From positions 1-7,120 of the forward strand of contig DATFJV010000043.1 of the NCBI GenBank assembly GCA_035268985.1: a stretch of 7,120 bases of DNA, read 5' to 3'. Made by a program: the position numbers and the translations under genes. Positions 6,708-7,120 of this stretch are shown here, one piece after another. Source of the stretch: JAAYHV01 sp035268985 (GTDB lineage: Bacteria > Bacillota > Clostridia > Peptostreptococcales > Anaerovoracaceae). Under the pieces are notes generated by a model, which did no database searches, was not told the DNA's origin, and saw only the letters and a list, made by a program, of their open reading frames with translations. Position 1 is the first letter of the stretch, and every line of letters starts with the position of its first letter.

Positions 6708-6934
6708 TTAAACTGTATTCCAAACAATTACTGTAATTAACGCATCGACCTATTCCAACTAGATAATAATTCCACAGCTCCATCCCTTCACTTTTGTTTC
6801 GGCTCTGTTGCTCCCTGTCCTACGCTTAAACCTAATGTTAATATTTCGGTTCCAAGGACTCGGTACAAGACGGCTGATTAAACCTTCCCTCGGTAGATTT
6901 TCCACTGTATTTTATCCGCTTGCACTATTAATAT

Positions 6935-6943
6935 ATTATATCA
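6935..6943 (-). promoter_or_regulatory. Extended -10 promoter, possibly of tex
   Basis: TGATATAAT on the minus strand is a perfect extended -10 element (TGnTATAAT). No good -35 box lies 16-18 bp upstream, which extended -10 promoters tolerate. Transcription would begin near 6928, just before the apparent intron 5' end, and run through the relic into tex. The surrounding DNA is almost pure A+T, so a chance match is possible. Confidence 0.45.
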
Positions 6944-6962
6944 TTATTATATTATTAATCCA

Positions 6963-6991
6963 TAGTTACTTAAAATAAAAGGTTGTATAAT
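6963..6991 (+). promoter_or_regulatory. Candidate promoter for the gene starting at 7113
   Basis: A perfect TATAAT (6986-6991) lies 17 bp after a weak -35 box, TAGTTA (6963-6968). The predicted start near 6998 falls at the foot of the hairpin at 6996-7033. Confidence 0.45.
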
Positions 6992-6995
6992 TTTT

Positions 6996-7040
6996 GGTGT
7001 TGGTGGTGAAATTAGGTTTTCATCGTCAACATCATTTTTT
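6996..7040 (+). terminator. G.U-rich hairpin with U-run, terminator-like
   Basis: Arm 6996-7011 (GGTGTTGGTGGTGAAA) pairs over all 16 positions with arm 7018-7033 (TTTCATCGTCAACATC), using 12 Watson-Crick and 4 G.U pairs, around a 6-nt loop. A run of six T follows at 7035-7040. Because the wobble pairs would be A.C mismatches on the other strand, the structure belongs to plus-strand RNA. It lies between a TATAAT box and the start codon at 7113, so it may be an attenuator or a guard against read-through. Confidence 0.6.
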
Positions 7041-7052
7041 CAAAAAAATAAA

Positions 7053-7117
7053 GACATGAGACCCTTTTTCCTTTAGAATTAAAGTGCAACCCAAAATTAA
7101 AGGAGGTACCTCATGTC
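7053..7117 (+). repeat. Inverted repeat spanning the leader and start codon of the 7113 gene
   Basis: GACATGAG (7053-7060) is the exact complement of CTCATGTC (7110-7117), which contains the ATG at 7113. In RNA the pairing would place the start codon in a stem and the Shine-Dalgarno (7099-7106) in the loop region next to it. A smaller CTTTA/TAAAG pair lies inside (7071-7084). Confidence 0.5.
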
Positions 7118-7120
7118 CAT
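7113..7120 (+). CDS. Start of an unidentified gene, cut by the window edge
   Basis: ATG at 7113 follows a perfect Shine-Dalgarno, AAAGGAGG (7099-7106), at six bases. Only Met, Ser and two bases of the third codon remain, so no product can be named. The upstream hairpin, the inverted repeat and the nearby intron relic would fit an insertion-sequence transposase, but that is a guess. Confidence 0.5.

Larger units (their letters stand above)
6300..6925 (-). mobile_element. Degenerate group II intron remnant
   Basis: Together, a domain V-like hairpin near the tex side, a maturase C-terminal reading frame before it, and structured GC-richer sequence further 5' show a group II intron on the tex strand. 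The 5' end may be at 6925, where GTGCA resembles the GUGYG intron start. The 3' end is not clear: no good domain VI with its branch-point A is visible after domain V. About 625 bp remain, against some 2.4 kb or more for an intact ORF-bearing intron, so most of the reverse transcriptase has been deleted. The stretch 6714-6925 has no reading frame that I recognise. It contains segments such as GGGATGGAGCTGTGG and GTTGGAATAGGTCGATGCG that I associate with clostridial intron RNA, from memory only. The boundaries are approximate. Confidence 0.72.

Noticed and set aside
1..7120. CRISPR arrays, tRNA or rRNA genes, defence or toxin-antitoxin systems.
   Set aside because: No regularly spaced repeats, tRNA-like cloverleaf or recognisable defence gene was seen on either strand.

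Overview
The window is AT-rich DNA from a low-GC Gram-positive bacterium, most likely a member of the Clostridia. This rests on strong AGGAGG-type ribosome binding sites, sigma-A promoters with extended -10 boxes, and the gene families present (PrsW, Tex, a ROK kinase, and a bacterial TYW1-like radical SAM protein). The species cannot be named from the sequence.

Layout. Positions 1-528 (minus) hold the first 176 codons of a short-chain dehydrogenase that runs off the left edge. Its leader (541-640) reads as a promoter, a fluoride (crcB-motif) riboswitch aptamer and an overlapping intrinsic terminator. About 15 bp beyond that promoter, a divergent and very similar promoter drives a plus-strand group: a PrsW-type membrane protease (729-1418), a radical SAM protein (1474-2418) and a pyridoxal/pyridoxamine kinase (2420-3286). 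The group ends at an intrinsic terminator (3307-3341) that lies inside the antisense 3' end of the next gene. On the minus strand, tex (4130-6280) is followed 57 bp later by a ROK-family sugar kinase or regulator (3266-4072), whose last codons overlap the kinase gene tail to tail.

The right end (6281-7112) has no intact gene. On the minus strand it holds a decayed group II intron: a recognisable domain V just upstream of tex, the C-terminal end of its maturase with a one-base frameshift, and about 210 bp that look like 5' intron RNA. An extended -10 promoter sits just outside the apparent intron 5' end, so the relic may now form the 5' leader of tex. Beyond it a plus-strand leader begins, with a TATAAT promoter, a G.U-rich hairpin with a U-run, an inverted repeat over the start codon and a perfect Shine-Dalgarno. 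It belongs to a gene that starts at 7113 and is cut off after eight bases.

The strongest candidate for something unusual is the fluoride-type riboswitch in front of an SDR reductase rather than a fluoride exporter. The rest is mostly ordinary chromosomal housekeeping plus a mobile-element relic.
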